This document shows positions 8,198 to 16,532 of a DNA stretch of 64,000 nt, piece after piece. This stretch comes from Treponema sp. (GTDB lineage: Bacteria > Spirochaetota > Spirochaetia > Treponematales > Treponemataceae), in NCBI GenBank assembly GCA_024402665.1, contig JAKSTI010000005.1:1-64000 (forward strand), read 5' to 3'. A model generated the notes under the pieces. It was given only the letters and a program-made list of their open reading frames with translations. It was not told where the DNA came from and ran no database searches. Each line of letters opens with the position of its first letter. The stretch's first letter is position 1. A program made the position numbers and the translations under genes.

Positions 8198-9967
8198 TTA
8201 CCCCCGTAATCCTGAATAAGTATGTTCCAATTCCCCAAGTTCGGAATCAAGCTGAACATGAATTGCATTAATCTTATCAATCTCATCATTAGCATATTTC
8301 ATCTTAATTCGAACAAGCTCGTCTGTTACAGGAAGAGTTACAACTCTGCTTAATAAAGCACCATTTTTAACAAGCTGATCTGCACGATTATAATATTCCA
8401 TAATCAGGCTGAGGATTAAAATCTGTTTTTCAATAGAACAATATTTATCGATATCATCAAAGGCATTCTGCTGAAGGAAGCCGTTCTTAATCATATCTGC
8501 AACTTTCAAAATTAATCGCTGAGAAGGAGGCAATGCATCTGGGCCTACAAGACGAACAATCTGCTGCAAACGCTGTTCACTTTTTAATAAATCAAGGGCT
8601 TCCTGACGCAATTTATACCACAACGGATTTTTAATTTCCCACCAGTCTTTTACTTCATCTGCATATTCAGAGTATGAATCAATCCATCCAATTGCAGGAT
8701 AGTGACGTGCATTTGCCAGTTCACGATCCAAAGCCCAGAAACAGCGGATAAATCGTTTTGTATGCTGAGTAACAGGTTCTGAGAAGTCACCACCTGGAGG
8801 AGAAACTGCACCAATTACAGAAACAGATCCTTCCTGACCACACAAAGCAGTTACACGACCCGCTCGTTCATAAAAAGAAGCAAGACGAGTTGGTAAATAT
8901 GCAGGGAAACCTTCTTCAGCAGGCATTTCTTCCATACGACCAGAAAGTTCACGAAGAGCTTCTGCCCAGCGGGATGTGGAATCTGCCATAATTGCAACTG
9001 CCATACCCATATCGCGGAAATATTCTGCAAGAGTGATTCCCGAATAAAGAGAAACTTCGCGGGCTGCAACAGGCATGTTTGATGTATTTGCAATAAGGAT
9101 TGTTCGCTCCATAATAGAACGACCAGTTCTTGGGTCAATAAGTTCCGGGAACTCAGACAAAACTTCTGTCATTTCATTTCCACGTTCACCACAACCAATA
9201 TATACAATCAAATCTGCATCACACCATTTTGCAACAGCATGCTGAGTCATTGTTTTTCCAGTACCAAATCCACCTGGAATTGCAGCTGTACCACCTTTAG
9301 AAAGCGGGAAGAAAACATCAATTACACGCTGACCAGTTACAAGAGGTTCTGAAACACCAAGTTTTTCTGCAAAAGGTCTAGGCTTTCTTACGGACCAGTA
9401 ATGACTTAATTTAATTTCTTCATCAAATTCAGTAACAGCAACAACTTCATCAACAGTATAACTGCCAGATCCTCTGAAGATTTTTAATTTTTTTCCACGA
9501 ATATCACTTGGAACCATAATTTTCTGAGTGATTGATTCAGTTTCTTTTACAGTTCCTAAAACAAGTCCCGGTTTAATTTCAGAAGTATTTGTAATTCCTT
9601 CTGCAGCAACAAAATCCCACTTTTTAGTAAGATCAAGAGGTTCTGTTCGTTCCCCAGGAAGAAGGAATGCGCCACTGTTTTCATACATTGTTTTCAAAGG
9701 ACGCTGAATACCATCATAAATTGTACCTACAAGTCCAGGTCCCAGTCTTAATGATAAAGGACGCTGTGTACACACAACCTGTTCGCCAATGTGCATACCA
9801 GTATCTTCCTCATAAACCTGAATAGTCGAACTACCTTTATTTTGTCTGATGATTTCGCCAATAAGTTTCTTTTCGCCAACGTCAACTACATCATAAAGAC
9901 CACATCCATCAAGGCCTTCTGCATAAACAATTGGACCAGAAATTTTTGTAATTTTTCCAGTAATCAT
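8198..9967 (-). CDS. atpA: V-type ATPase catalytic subunit A
   Basis: 589 residues, normal for bacterial V/A-type subunit A. The beta-barrel N-terminus ([15 protein letters not shown]) is followed by the A-type non-homologous insert (about 110-190). The P-loop is GGFGTGKT at 232-239; then come [17 protein letters not shown] and [19 protein letters not shown]. The P-loop reads GGFGTGKT where many relatives have GPFGSGKT; this still satisfies Walker A. It hydrolyses or makes ATP coupled to ion movement through the K ring. Spacing is 1 base to atpE and 3 bases to atpB. Confidence 0.97.
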   Translation of the reverse strand: MITGKITKISGPIVYAEGLDGCGLYDVVDVGEKKLIGEIIRQNKGSSTIQVYEEDTGMHIGEQVVCTQRPLSLRLGPGLVGTIYDGIQRPLKTMYENSGAFLLPGERTEPLDLTKKWDFVAAEGITNTSEIKPGLVLGTVKETESITQKIMVPSDIRGKKLKIFRGSGSYTVDEVVAVTEFDEEIKLSHYWSVRKPRPFAEKLGVSEPLVTGQRVIDVFFPLSKGGTAAIPGGFGTGKTMTQHAVAKWCDADLIVYIGCGERGNEMTEVLSEFPELIDPRTGRSIMERTILIANTSNMPVAAREVSLYSGITLAEYFRDMGMAVAIMADSTSRWAEALRELSGRMEEMPAEEGFPAYLPTRLASFYERAGRVTALCGQEGSVSVIGAVSPPGGDFSEPVTQHTKRFIRCFWALDRELANARHYPAIGWIDSYSEYADEVKDWWEIKNPLWYKLRQEALDLLKSEQRLQQIVRLVGPDALPPSQRLILKVADMIKNGFLQQNAFDDIDKYCSIEKQILILSLIMEYYNRADQLVKNGALLSRVVTLPVTDELVRIKMKYANDEIDKINAIHVQLDSELGELEHTYSGLRG

Positions 9968-9968
9968 C

Positions 9969-10613
9969 CTAAACCTCTTCTAAAACCCCGGAACCGAACA
10001 AAGCTCGGGCCAGCTGACTTCTATTATCATCCAGAAGATGAGTAATTACTTCTGTTAAAGTAAGGCGGCATCTTACAGATTTATCTTCTGCTTCAAGAAT
10101 AATGCCTTCTTTTAATTCAAGACCAATATCATCTTCAGGAACATATTTTCCAAATTCAGTTTTTTCAGTTTTCAACACAGACAGGCCAAGTTTTTTTTCT
10201 AAGTAAGTCTGCACAGATTTTTCATCAAAACCATAAACGTATGCATTTAATTTACAGGAAGCCAGTTTTGAAAAATCAATTTTAAGATAATCAAAGACAA
10301 GAGACATACGTTTTTCTACAGATAAAGATTTTAAATAATCATTGATTTTCTGAATAATCGAATTCTGAACAAAAAGAACTTCAAAACGTTTTCTTTCAAG
10401 AGGAATTGTAGCTTCAAAGTTTTTCTGAACCTGATTAAGCCGTTTGTTAAAAGTCTTTGATTTTTCTTCAATCGATTCTTTTACATGCAAATCAACATCA
10501 TCCAGAATCTTTTTGCACTCTGCATCTGCTTTTTCTAAAATTGCAACAACTTTCTGTCTTGCTTCATTCTGAATCTCGTTATCAAGAACTTCTGTAGATT
10601 TTACTTCCTGCAT
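9969..10613 (-). CDS. atpE: V-type ATPase subunit E (peripheral stalk)
   Basis: 214 residues. A long charged N-terminal helix (about 10-90; [20 protein letters not shown]) leads into a C-terminal globular part with the subunit E pattern ([20 protein letters not shown] near the end, normally binding the top of the A3B3 head). It pairs with the small H/G coiled-coil subunit to form the stator. It is in tight array with subunits F and A. Confidence 0.92.
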   Translation of the reverse strand: MQEVKSTEVLDNEIQNEARQKVVAILEKADAECKKILDDVDLHVKESIEEKSKTFNKRLNQVQKNFEATIPLERKRFEVLFVQNSIIQKINDYLKSLSVEKRMSLVFDYLKIDFSKLASCKLNAYVYGFDEKSVQTYLEKKLGLSVLKTEKTEFGKYVPEDDIGLELKEGIILEAEDKSVRCRLTLTEVITHLLDDNRSQLARALFGSGVLEEV

Positions 10614-10643
10614 AAATCACACCACTATATACAAATAAAATCG

Positions 10644-10982
10644 CTATACCTGAACGCCAATTGCTTCACGAATAGCATCGCTTAAAGATTTTTTATCTTT
10701 CAAATGTCCATTAATACCTGGAACTTCAACAATAAGAGGAAATTTTCCTGTTTTTTGCCATGCGATTTCTTCATCCTGAATAAAACTTGCTGCTTTTTCA
10801 GTTAAAATCAAAACTCGTGGAACTTCATCTGCTGCGGCTAATCCCTGACCAACAGATGCCTGTCCTGTGACTTTATTGAAAGCTGCCAGAACCTGCTGCC
10901 GGTTTTCAGCAACAGTTCCATCAACTCCAGTAAGTTTAAATGCCAGAACGATTTCTCGCTCACCAATAGTATAAAATTTCAT
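10644..10982 (-). CDS. V-type ATPase subunit F
   Basis: 112 residues, the usual length. MKFYTIGEREIVLAFKLTGV, GLAAADEVPRVLILTEKAAS and FPLIVEVPG fit the Rossmann-like subunit F, which binds subunit D on the central rotor and can brake ATP hydrolysis in related enzymes. It begins at the stop of atpK (adjacent, 1 base) and precedes atpE by 30 bases. Confidence 0.92.
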   Translation of the reverse strand: MKFYTIGEREIVLAFKLTGVDGTVAENRQQVLAAFNKVTGQASVGQGLAAADEVPRVLILTEKAASFIQDEEIAWQKTGKFPLIVEVPGINGHLKDKKSLSDAIREAIGVQV

Positions 10983-10983
10983 G

Positions 10984-11298
10984 TTAGATAAACAGAATCA
11001 ATACACCTACAAGCATACCCCAAAGACAAATACCTTCTGCAAGACCTACAAAAGGCAATGCTTTACCAGAAAGTTCTGGATTTTCGCTCATAGCGCCCAT
11101 AGCAGCAGCACCAATTTTAGCAACAGCCATACCACTACCAAGACAAGCAAGACCAACCGCAATAGCAGCCGCAATATATTTTGCAGCACCGGCAGCAGCA
11201 GCTCCATTAGCAGCAGCATTAGCGGCATCTGCTTCTTCTGCGAATAAAGCAACACCAACTAACAAAAACAAAGCTAAAACACTAAAAAGTTTTTTCAT
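10984..11298 (-). CDS. atpK: V-type ATPase membrane rotor subunit K (proteolipid)
   Basis: 104 residues. An N-terminal hydrophobic segment ending AEEADA (about 1-24) looks like a cleavable signal peptide. An Ala-rich linker and one two-helix hairpin follow, so this is a single-hairpin proteolipid and not the duplicated four-helix NtpK form. The ion-binding carboxylate is the Glu in GLAEGICLWGM in the last helix. Where Na+-binding NtpK has GTQGLYG, this protein has LAEGICLWG: the Thr is Ala and the Gln is Glu. The extra Na+ ligands are therefore not evident. Proton coupling is the simpler inference, not proven. Confidence 0.94.
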   Translation of the reverse strand: MKKLFSVLALFLLVGVALFAEEADAANAAANGAAAAGAAKYIAAAIAVGLACLGSGMAVAKIGAAAMGAMSENPELSGKALPFVGLAEGICLWGMLVGVLILFI

Positions 11299-11331
11299 AA
11301 AACACCTCGCATTTTTATTTATAGAAATAAC

Positions 11332-13341
11332 TTACATATTTAATTCGAATTCAAAAGGTTTAAATTCTCTACCAGTTTCGTGGAAGAACTTACTAAAGAA
11401 TTCGTAATATTGCAAACGAATAACCTGAATGGCAACAATCATACCTTCTAGTACAATAATAATTGCATTTCCTACAATAAGAATCAGGATTCCACCAATT
11501 GTACCTTCACCGCCAACAAGACCTGTAAGAATTACAATTGTAAAATCAAGAACCGCATGTGAAAGAGCAAAAGCACCAACTCTGACAAAGCTGACTGTAT
11601 TAGAAAGATAGCCGGAAATAACTTCAATGATTTCTACTACACTGGAAATAATATATGTTCCTAAACCATTTTCCAGTAAAGGCTTCTTTTTCATAATGAG
11701 ATTTTCAAAAGGTTCTGCAAAGGCTGCAAAGAAAAGTGAAACTCCAATGATTACCCAGTCAACAACAGAAACTGAATGTTTCAAAAGAACAACTCTTAAA
11801 ATTGTTGCAATTACATACCAGAAGAAAACGGCACCGGCAAGTCCCTCTTTACCAAAGAAAGCCTTGTCATATTTTTTCATTGAAATATTATTTTTAATAT
11901 TCAGAATAAGGCCAATAGTATTAATTACAAAACCAATCGCAACTGCAATTCCAAAAACACCCAGCATTGGATAAATTGATGAAGGATCATCGGAAGGGAT
12001 CATCTTCAAAATTGGAGCGTGAGGAGTACCAAAAAGACCAGTTACCCATTCAGAAAATGGTTCAAGGAGTGTTTCATTTGAGAAGAATTCCCCTGTCAGT
12101 AAACCCATTAATGAACTTGTAACACCGATTGCGGTAAAGATTGGTGCAAACTTGTTCCAGCCGCCAACTTTAATAATATTTTTTGACATTAAAAGACCAA
12201 CAAGAACAAAAACCAGTCCCTGTCCTAAATCGCCAAACATAATACCAAAAAGGATTGTAAAGAAAACTGCAACAAATGGAGTTGGGTCTGTAGTTCCATA
12301 TACAGGCGAACCATAACTGAAAATCATTCTTTCAAAACTCTTTACGAATTTTCCGTGAGAAAGTTTTACAGGAACCTGTTCTTTTCCAGAAATAACGTCT
12401 GCAACTTCAAAAGGTTCAAATTCACGAACTGCAATTCGCTCTTCAGTTACTTTTTCCAGATCTTTTATAACTACATCACATTCCTTCATTGGAACCCAGC
12501 CAGAAATTCTGTAAACAGAACCTGTAGATTCCAGATTGCGCTGGATATCAATAATCTGTTTTCCCATAGAGAAAGATTTATAAAGTTTCTGCACAACCTG
12601 ATTATGAGTTTCTGCAAAATTTTTACGTTCTTCTTCCAGTTCCAACATGGCTTTATCACTGGCTTCTTTTTGAGACAAAAGACTTTCAAGCATATCATCA
12701 GGAACGCCTTTAAAATCTTCAGGAAGCTGAATTTCAACAAATCCTGCAAGTTTTAATGGTTCTTCAAGATTCACAGAAGATTTTTTTGCAGCGGCAATCA
12801 AAACATGAGACTTATCATTTCCCATTGGAACAACCATAGCTGCGCCTTTTAAAGCATCCTGTAATCTTTCAAAACTGGCAGGGTCAATTTTACCAATACG
12901 CAGAGAAAGGAAAGTTAAATTGCCCATTTCTGAGAAAGATACTTTTAAGTTAGAAAAAGCAAGTGCTTCTTTATACGCATCCTGCAGCTGTTTATTTTTT
13001 GCCATTTCATCAGCAATTCGGGCAGAAATATCGTTATAAATTCCAATTAGTTTTGTTGCTTCACTTCTATCTTCATCATTTGGAGCAGAAACATCAGAAA
13101 GAGAATTGTCTTCAAGTTTAATTCCAAAATAAACGGCAAGTTTATGAACAGCTTCAAAAATCTCAACATCAGCATCAAGATATTTATAAGCTTCATTATC
13201 ACTGTCTTTTGACGAAACACCAGAATTCAATCCAGACTGAAACTGAAAACATCCCTTTTTACCAAGGCATTCAATTACAGCAGTAATATCCTGTTTTAAG
13301 ACCATCAACTCAATAAGTCTCATTTCCGCAGTTTTAGCCAT
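11332..13341 (-). CDS. atpI: V-type ATPase membrane subunit I (a-subunit)
   Basis: 669 residues. The cytoplasmic N-terminal half (about 1-340) is helical and coiled-coil-rich and contacts the stator. The C-terminal half has about seven to eight membrane segments, including ILFGIMFGDLGQGLVFVLVG and the family motif LSNTVSFVRVGAFALSHA, which carries the conserved Arg that faces the K-ring carboxylate. It forms the ion half-channels. It overlaps the preceding subunit C gene by 8 bases and is followed 33 bases later by atpK. Confidence 0.96.
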   Translation of the reverse strand: MAKTAEMRLIELMVLKQDITAVIECLGKKGCFQFQSGLNSGVSSKDSDNEAYKYLDADVEIFEAVHKLAVYFGIKLEDNSLSDVSAPNDEDRSEATKLIGIYNDISARIADEMAKNKQLQDAYKEALAFSNLKVSFSEMGNLTFLSLRIGKIDPASFERLQDALKGAAMVVPMGNDKSHVLIAAAKKSSVNLEEPLKLAGFVEIQLPEDFKGVPDDMLESLLSQKEASDKAMLELEEERKNFAETHNQVVQKLYKSFSMGKQIIDIQRNLESTGSVYRISGWVPMKECDVVIKDLEKVTEERIAVREFEPFEVADVISGKEQVPVKLSHGKFVKSFERMIFSYGSPVYGTTDPTPFVAVFFTILFGIMFGDLGQGLVFVLVGLLMSKNIIKVGGWNKFAPIFTAIGVTSSLMGLLTGEFFSNETLLEPFSEWVTGLFGTPHAPILKMIPSDDPSSIYPMLGVFGIAVAIGFVINTIGLILNIKNNISMKKYDKAFFGKEGLAGAVFFWYVIATILRVVLLKHSVSVVDWVIIGVSLFFAAFAEPFENLIMKKKPLLENGLGTYIISSVVEIIEVISGYLSNTVSFVRVGAFALSHAVLDFTIVILTGLVGGEGTIGGILILIVGNAIIIVLEGMIVAIQVIRLQYYEFFSKFFHETGREFKPFEFELNM

Positions 13342-14368
13342 TATTCACCTCTCTAACTCCAGTTGCTTCCAAAGCTTCCTGTGAACTAATATTCAATTTT
13401 ATACTTTCACTTGCAGTACGGATACAACTTAATTCAAACAACTTAAGCTGGAACCAGGCCGCAAGAGCAACACTTTCATTAACACAAGTATGAAAAAGAT
13501 GATATGTACGTCGATTTTTTTCAACAGAATATCTCTTTTCAATCCAGGCAGGATCTACACACCAGTTTTCACCTGCAATATAAGGATTAATACATTTTGC
13601 AAAAAAAACATTTTGCCACTGACTGTAATCAGTAATATCTTTTCTTAAAATCTTAATAGCAGGCCCGGCAATTGGATCTGCCATATTAGGAGCATCAGTT
13701 ACATAAAACAAATGCTGAATAATATCTTCTTTTTGAAAATTATAATAAACACTTAATCGAAGAGCCCAGAGAATATTTTTCATCACATATTCATCAAGAA
13801 ATAATTTTTCTGCCCACTGCTTCTCTTCACCAGAATATTCGTTTATGGAATTCCAGATTCCTCTGATATACTGCAAGTCCAATTTAAATTCCATTTCTCT
13901 CTGCTGATGAATTTCCGGGGCTTGTTTTAACCATTCATATTCAGTTCCAGAAGTTACTCTGTGTAAATCAGGGTAGCGTGAATATTTTAAATTTCCGTAT
14001 TTTCCAATATTGATGATATGCAGTTTTTCTAAAGGGATTTTTTCTTCAGAATTCAAACAATCAGCCATTTGTTTAAGATTTTCAACTTCAAAAAATTTCA
14101 ACTGATCAACAAGAAATGCAGGAGGAACATCAAACTGATTAAGAAAGAACTGGTAATCATTGATTAACTGATTTAATGCTTTTTTTTCAATTTCTTCTGC
14201 CAGTAAAGTTTCTGGGATTAAAGGGGCTTCTGTGTTAAAAAGCAAAGTCCACAATTCAATAAGCGATTTTTGCTGAAATAAGAGAGAACGGTTTTCTTTG
14301 AGAAATGCTTTTTTTAATACACCAGATGCTTTTGAATAACAAAAAGTCTGAGCCCCATTTTTATCCAT
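13334..14368 (-). CDS. V-type ATPase subunit C (d-type, AC39 family)
   Basis: 344 residues. It is helical with no membrane segment. It shares the size and gene position of the AC39/subunit C family, which forms the funnel connecting the rotor shaft to the K ring. Visible conserved features are YPDLHRVTSGTEYEWL and IRGIWNSIN, with repeated helical units. Sequence similarity is weaker than for its neighbours, so the assignment rests partly on operon position (between the H/G subunit and subunit I) and length. It overlaps atpI by 8 bases. Confidence 0.85.
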   Translation of the reverse strand: MDKNGAQTFCYSKASGVLKKAFLKENRSLLFQQKSLIELWTLLFNTEAPLIPETLLAEEIEKKALNQLINDYQFFLNQFDVPPAFLVDQLKFFEVENLKQMADCLNSEEKIPLEKLHIINIGKYGNLKYSRYPDLHRVTSGTEYEWLKQAPEIHQQREMEFKLDLQYIRGIWNSINEYSGEEKQWAEKLFLDEYVMKNILWALRLSVYYNFQKEDIIQHLFYVTDAPNMADPIAGPAIKILRKDITDYSQWQNVFFAKCINPYIAGENWCVDPAWIEKRYSVEKNRRTYHLFHTCVNESVALAAWFQLKLFELSCIRTASESIKLNISSQEALEATGVREVNNG

Positions 14369-14384
14369 AATTACGTCCTGTGAA

Positions 14385-14711
14385 TCAAACCTTTTGCGAA
14401 TTGAATAAAAGCTGGTCTAACAATTTATTAAAGTCACTGGTATTCTGATTAAGATTTAATAAATCTGATTTAAAAGAAGAAACCTGCTGCTGGTGATTAT
14501 CGTTTAATTTTGATAATTCCTGTTCATAATTTTTTTCAAGGATTTCTGTTTCTGTCTGAACTCTTTTCTGGAATTCCTGATTTGCTTTGATACGTGCTTC
14601 TGAAAGTCTTTTATCTGCTTCAACTGATCCCTGTTCAACAAGAGCAGCAGCAGCCTTTTCTACTTCCAGAAGATGATTAATTACATCGATTTCTTTACTA
14701 TTGTCTGCCAT
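14385..14711 (-). CDS. V-type ATPase small coiled-coil subunit (H/G type), first gene of operon
   Basis: About 108 residues from the ATG at 14709-14711 (MADNSKEIDVINHLLEVEKA). An in-frame TTG at 14726 would add MRHFF, but TTTGAGG sits correctly for the ATG, which I prefer. The protein is almost entirely one charged helix (EKAAAALVEQGSVEADKRL, then EILEKNYEQELSKLNDNHQQ), typical of the peripheral-stalk subunit that pairs with subunit E. The ribosome site lies inside a terminator-like hairpin, and the promoter overlaps that hairpin. Confidence 0.85.
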   Translation of the reverse strand: MADNSKEIDVINHLLEVEKAAAALVEQGSVEADKRLSEARIKANQEFQKRVQTETEILEKNYEQELSKLNDNHQQQVSSFKSDLLNLNQNTSDFNKLLDQLLFNSQKV

Positions 14712-14759
14712 AAAAAAATGCCTCAAATGTTACAAACTATTATAACACATGAAGCATTT
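14712..14759 (-). terminator. secG terminator abutting the V-ATPase start codon
   Basis: Minus strand: arms AAATGCTTCATGTGTTA (14743-14759) and TAACATTTGAGGCATTT (14716-14732) pair at 14 of 17 positions and end in a run of seven T, directly before the ATG at 14711. It is a plausible intrinsic terminator for secG. The GAGG ribosome site of the first V-ATPase gene is in the descending arm. Confidence 0.7.
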
Positions 14760-14767
14760 TCTTACAA
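14739..14767 (-). promoter_or_regulatory. V-ATPase operon promoter (extended -10)
   Basis: Minus strand: TTGTAA (14762-14767), exactly 17 bases, TATAAT (14739-14744), preceded by TGT giving an extended -10. The predicted start near 14732 falls after the ascending arm of the overlapping terminator hairpin, so this transcript keeps its ribosome site free. Confidence 0.8.
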
Positions 14768-14792
14768 AATAAAATACTATTATTTTTTTTTA

Positions 14793-15164
14793 TTATTCAG
14801 CGTCTACTGTTTCAGTTTCAGTTGCTGGTGTACCATCAGCTTCCAAATACCAAGGTGTATTATCTGTAGAAGTTTCTGTTTCTGTTGTTTCTACACCATT
14901 TGTAAGTGCTTCAAGAGAAACAGCTGCTGAAGATGATTTATTAATGAATGCTAAACCAACAGCCAAAGCAAAAAACAAAACTACAAGAACTGTTGTTGTT
15001 TTTGTAAGAACGCTAGCTGAATGTGAACCAAAAGCTGCAGTTCCACGGCCACCTAAAAGACCACCCATTCCGTTTTCGCCATCATCCTGAACAATTACTA
15101 ACAAAACCAGTAATACACAAACAATTACAAAAGCAACTAAAAGAACAATACCTAAAGTACCCAT
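14793..15164 (-). CDS. secG: Preprotein translocase subunit SecG
   Basis: 123 residues. Two membrane segments (about 4-24 and 57-76) flank the conserved cytoplasmic loop VQDDGENGMGGLLGGRGTAA, the SecG signature. The C-terminal acidic, Thr/Glu-rich tail (about 77-123) is longer than in E. coli and low in complexity. SecG assists SecYEA-driven export. It is monocistronic, with its own promoter candidate at 15207-15235, and ends at the hairpin that overlaps the V-ATPase promoter. Confidence 0.95.
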   Translation of the reverse strand: MGTLGIVLLVAFVIVCVLLVLLVIVQDDGENGMGGLLGGRGTAAFGSHSASVLTKTTTVLVVLFFALAVGLAFINKSSSAAVSLEALTNGVETTETETSTDNTPWYLEADGTPATETETVDAE

Positions 15165-15206
15165 CTATTTTTTCTCCAAAAAATTATTTTATAATTTAGT
15201 TCTATT

Positions 15207-15235
15207 ATTTTATATAAAAAAACGATGTTTGTCTA
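15207..15235 (-). promoter_or_regulatory. Candidate secG promoter
   Basis: Minus strand: TAGACA (15230-15235), 17 bases, TAAAAT (15207-15212). The leader would be about 36 bases and includes GGAG before the secG ATG. The remaining bases from 15236 to 15271 show no supported feature. Confidence 0.5.
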
Positions 15236-15271
15236 TATGGGATATATCTACAAAAACTACGATGGAGGGGG

Positions 15272-15434
15272 AATAAATTTATAAATATAAAAATACTATC
15301 AGTCAGTTAGTGGTCGCCAAAACCGCTAGCTAGCGTCGCTACACGCGCAGAACGGTAAGGAAACTATCATTCCATTCTGCGAGTGTTCTTGGCGGCCACT
15401 ACCTTCCTTAGCGTATTTTTATAAAATAAACTTA
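15272..15434. repeat. Long nested inverted-repeat element, copy A (MITE-like or structured RNA)
   Basis: The outer arms, about 45 bases each, are imperfect inverted repeats: AT-rich ends (ATAAATATAAAAATAC against GTATTTTTATAAAATAAA), then AGTGGTCGCC (15309-15318) against GGCGGCCACT (15391-15400). Inside, CACGCGCAGAACGG (15342-15355) faces CCATTCTGCGAGTG (15372-15385). The centre holds AAACTATCATT. It contains no ORF and is GC-rich compared with flanks. Two shorter related copies follow at a 97-98 base period. It could be a miniature transposable element or a structured non-coding RNA; no transposase is visible. Confidence 0.75.
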
Positions 15435-15454
15435 TAACTGCAAATGAAATTTGG

Positions 15455-15532
15455 GAGAAACTATCATTCCGCTCAGCAAGTGTTTTTGACAGCATCTCCC
15501 TTCCTTAGCGTATTTTTATAAAATAAATTTAT
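15455..15532. repeat. Structured repeat, copy B (compensated stem)
   Basis: It repeats AAACTATCATTCC, then a variant of the GCGAGTGTTTTT block, then CCTTCCTTAGCGTATTTTTATAAAATAAA (as two adjoining blocks) in the same order as copy A. The stem that is AGTGGTC/GGCCACT in copies A and C is GGGAGA/TCTCCC here (15454-15459 against 15495-15500). Both arms changed together. Confidence 0.75.
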
Positions 15533-15533
15533 G

Positions 15534-15602
15534 AGTGGTCACGGGATTATTATGAAAACTATCATCTCGTTCTGCGAGTGTTTTTGGCGGCCACTTTCTT
15601 TC
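15534..15602. repeat. Structured repeat, copy C (truncated)
   Basis: AGTGGTC (15534-15540) pairs with GGCCACT (15589-15595) around AAAACTATCATC and TCTGCGAGTGTTTTT. The AT-rich tail found after copies A and B is missing, so this copy ends near the tpiA terminator. Confidence 0.7.
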
Positions 15603-15608
15603 ATGCAC

Positions 15609-15650
15609 AAAAAAAGACCCGCTTACTTCTACAGTAGACAGGTCTTTTCT
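15609..15650 (-). terminator. Intrinsic terminator after tpiA
   Basis: Minus strand: AAAAGACC/GGTCTTTT outer stem with TCTAC/GTAGA inside, followed by a T-run. It ends the gpsA-ffh-pgk-tpiA direction of transcription. Confidence 0.85.
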
Positions 15651-15700
15651 TAAAAAAGGAACGCTTCATTCCGAATTCCGCATTCCTAATTTCTAATTAA

Positions 15701-16450
15701 TTAAAGTACGCAGATTGGTACGAATGTTGAAGCTTTCAAAGAAGCACCACCAATCAAACCACCGTCGATGTCTGGCTGAGCCAAAAGTTCTGGAGCATTT
15801 TCTGCTTTCATTGATCCACCGTACTGGATGATTACTTCATCAGCTACTTTCTGATCATAAAGTTTTGCAATGTAGTTACGGATAAACTTGTGGATTGCCT
15901 GAGCATCTTCTGGAGTTGCAACTTTACCTGTACCAATAGCCCAAACTGGTTCGTAAGCGATTGTTACATTTTTCATCTGTTCAGCAGTTACACCAGCAAG
16001 ACCTGCAGAAAGCTGGAATGCACAAACCTGTTCAGCTTCACCAGCTTCTCTTTCAGAAAGAAGTTCACCAATACAAAGATCAACTTCGAGTCCGTCTGCC
16101 AAAGCTTTGCGAACTTTTTTGTTGATAAGTTCATCAGATTCACCAATTTCGTGGCGGCGTTCTGAGTGACCAAGGATTACACACTGACAACCAATGTCTT
16201 TCAACATAGTTGTAGAAACTTCACCAGTGTGAGCTCCGTTTGATGTTGCAGCACAATCCTGAGCTGCCAAGATGATATTTGAACCTTTTACAACCTGAGC
16301 AACTGCATCAAGATATACAAAAGGAACACCAATCATGTATTTGTTTGTTTTACCTTTTAACTGTTCAACTAAATCTTTAGCCAATGCAACAGCTTCTGCT
16401 TTAGAAGTGTTCATTTTCCAGTTTCCAGCAATGTAATGTGTACGTGCCAT
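15701..16450 (-). CDS. tpiA: Triosephosphate isomerase
   Basis: 249 residues, standard TIM length. It interconverts dihydroxyacetone phosphate and glyceraldehyde 3-phosphate. The substrate-binding start AGNWKMNTS carries the catalytic Lys12, His is in ILGHSERR, and the catalytic Glu is in AYEPVWAIGTG, the hinge of loop 6. The phosphate loop GGSMKAENAPELL and the C-terminal GGLIGGASLKA are present. It is preceded by GAGG and lies 82 bases after pgk; that spacer contains a palindrome. It is the last gene before a strong terminator. Confidence 0.98.
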   Translation of the reverse strand: MARTHYIAGNWKMNTSKAEAVALAKDLVEQLKGKTNKYMIGVPFVYLDAVAQVVKGSNIILAAQDCAATSNGAHTGEVSTTMLKDIGCQCVILGHSERRHEIGESDELINKKVRKALADGLEVDLCIGELLSEREAGEAEQVCAFQLSAGLAGVTAEQMKNVTIAYEPVWAIGTGKVATPEDAQAIHKFIRNYIAKLYDQKVADEVIIQYGGSMKAENAPELLAQPDIDGGLIGGASLKASTFVPICVL

Positions 16451-16491
16451 ATTAAGACCTCAAAAATTTATATTTAGATTTAGATGCGCGA

Positions 16492-16514
16492 GTTTTGCAA
16501 TGCAAAACTCGTTG
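16492..16514. repeat. Perfect palindrome in the pgk-tpiA spacer
   Basis: CGAGTTTTGC-AAT-GCAAAACTCG: a perfect 10-bp stem with a 3-base loop closed by GC/GC. It closely resembles the hairpin at 49795-49817 downstream of asd. No T-tract follows on either strand, so it is not an ordinary terminator. It could tune tpiA expression relative to pgk. Confidence 0.75.
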
Positions 16515-16532
16515 TAATTCTTGTGAAGAAGT

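Noticed and set aside
11429..11974. Plus-strand frames opposite atpI and subunit K (also 10981-11247)
   Set aside because: Antisense to well-conserved V-ATPase genes; composition is the mirror of membrane codons; no start signals.
15272..15602. tRNA or known riboswitch in the secG-tpiA repeat
   Set aside because: No cloverleaf, T-arm or recognised riboswitch core could be found; the three tandem copies argue for a repeat element.
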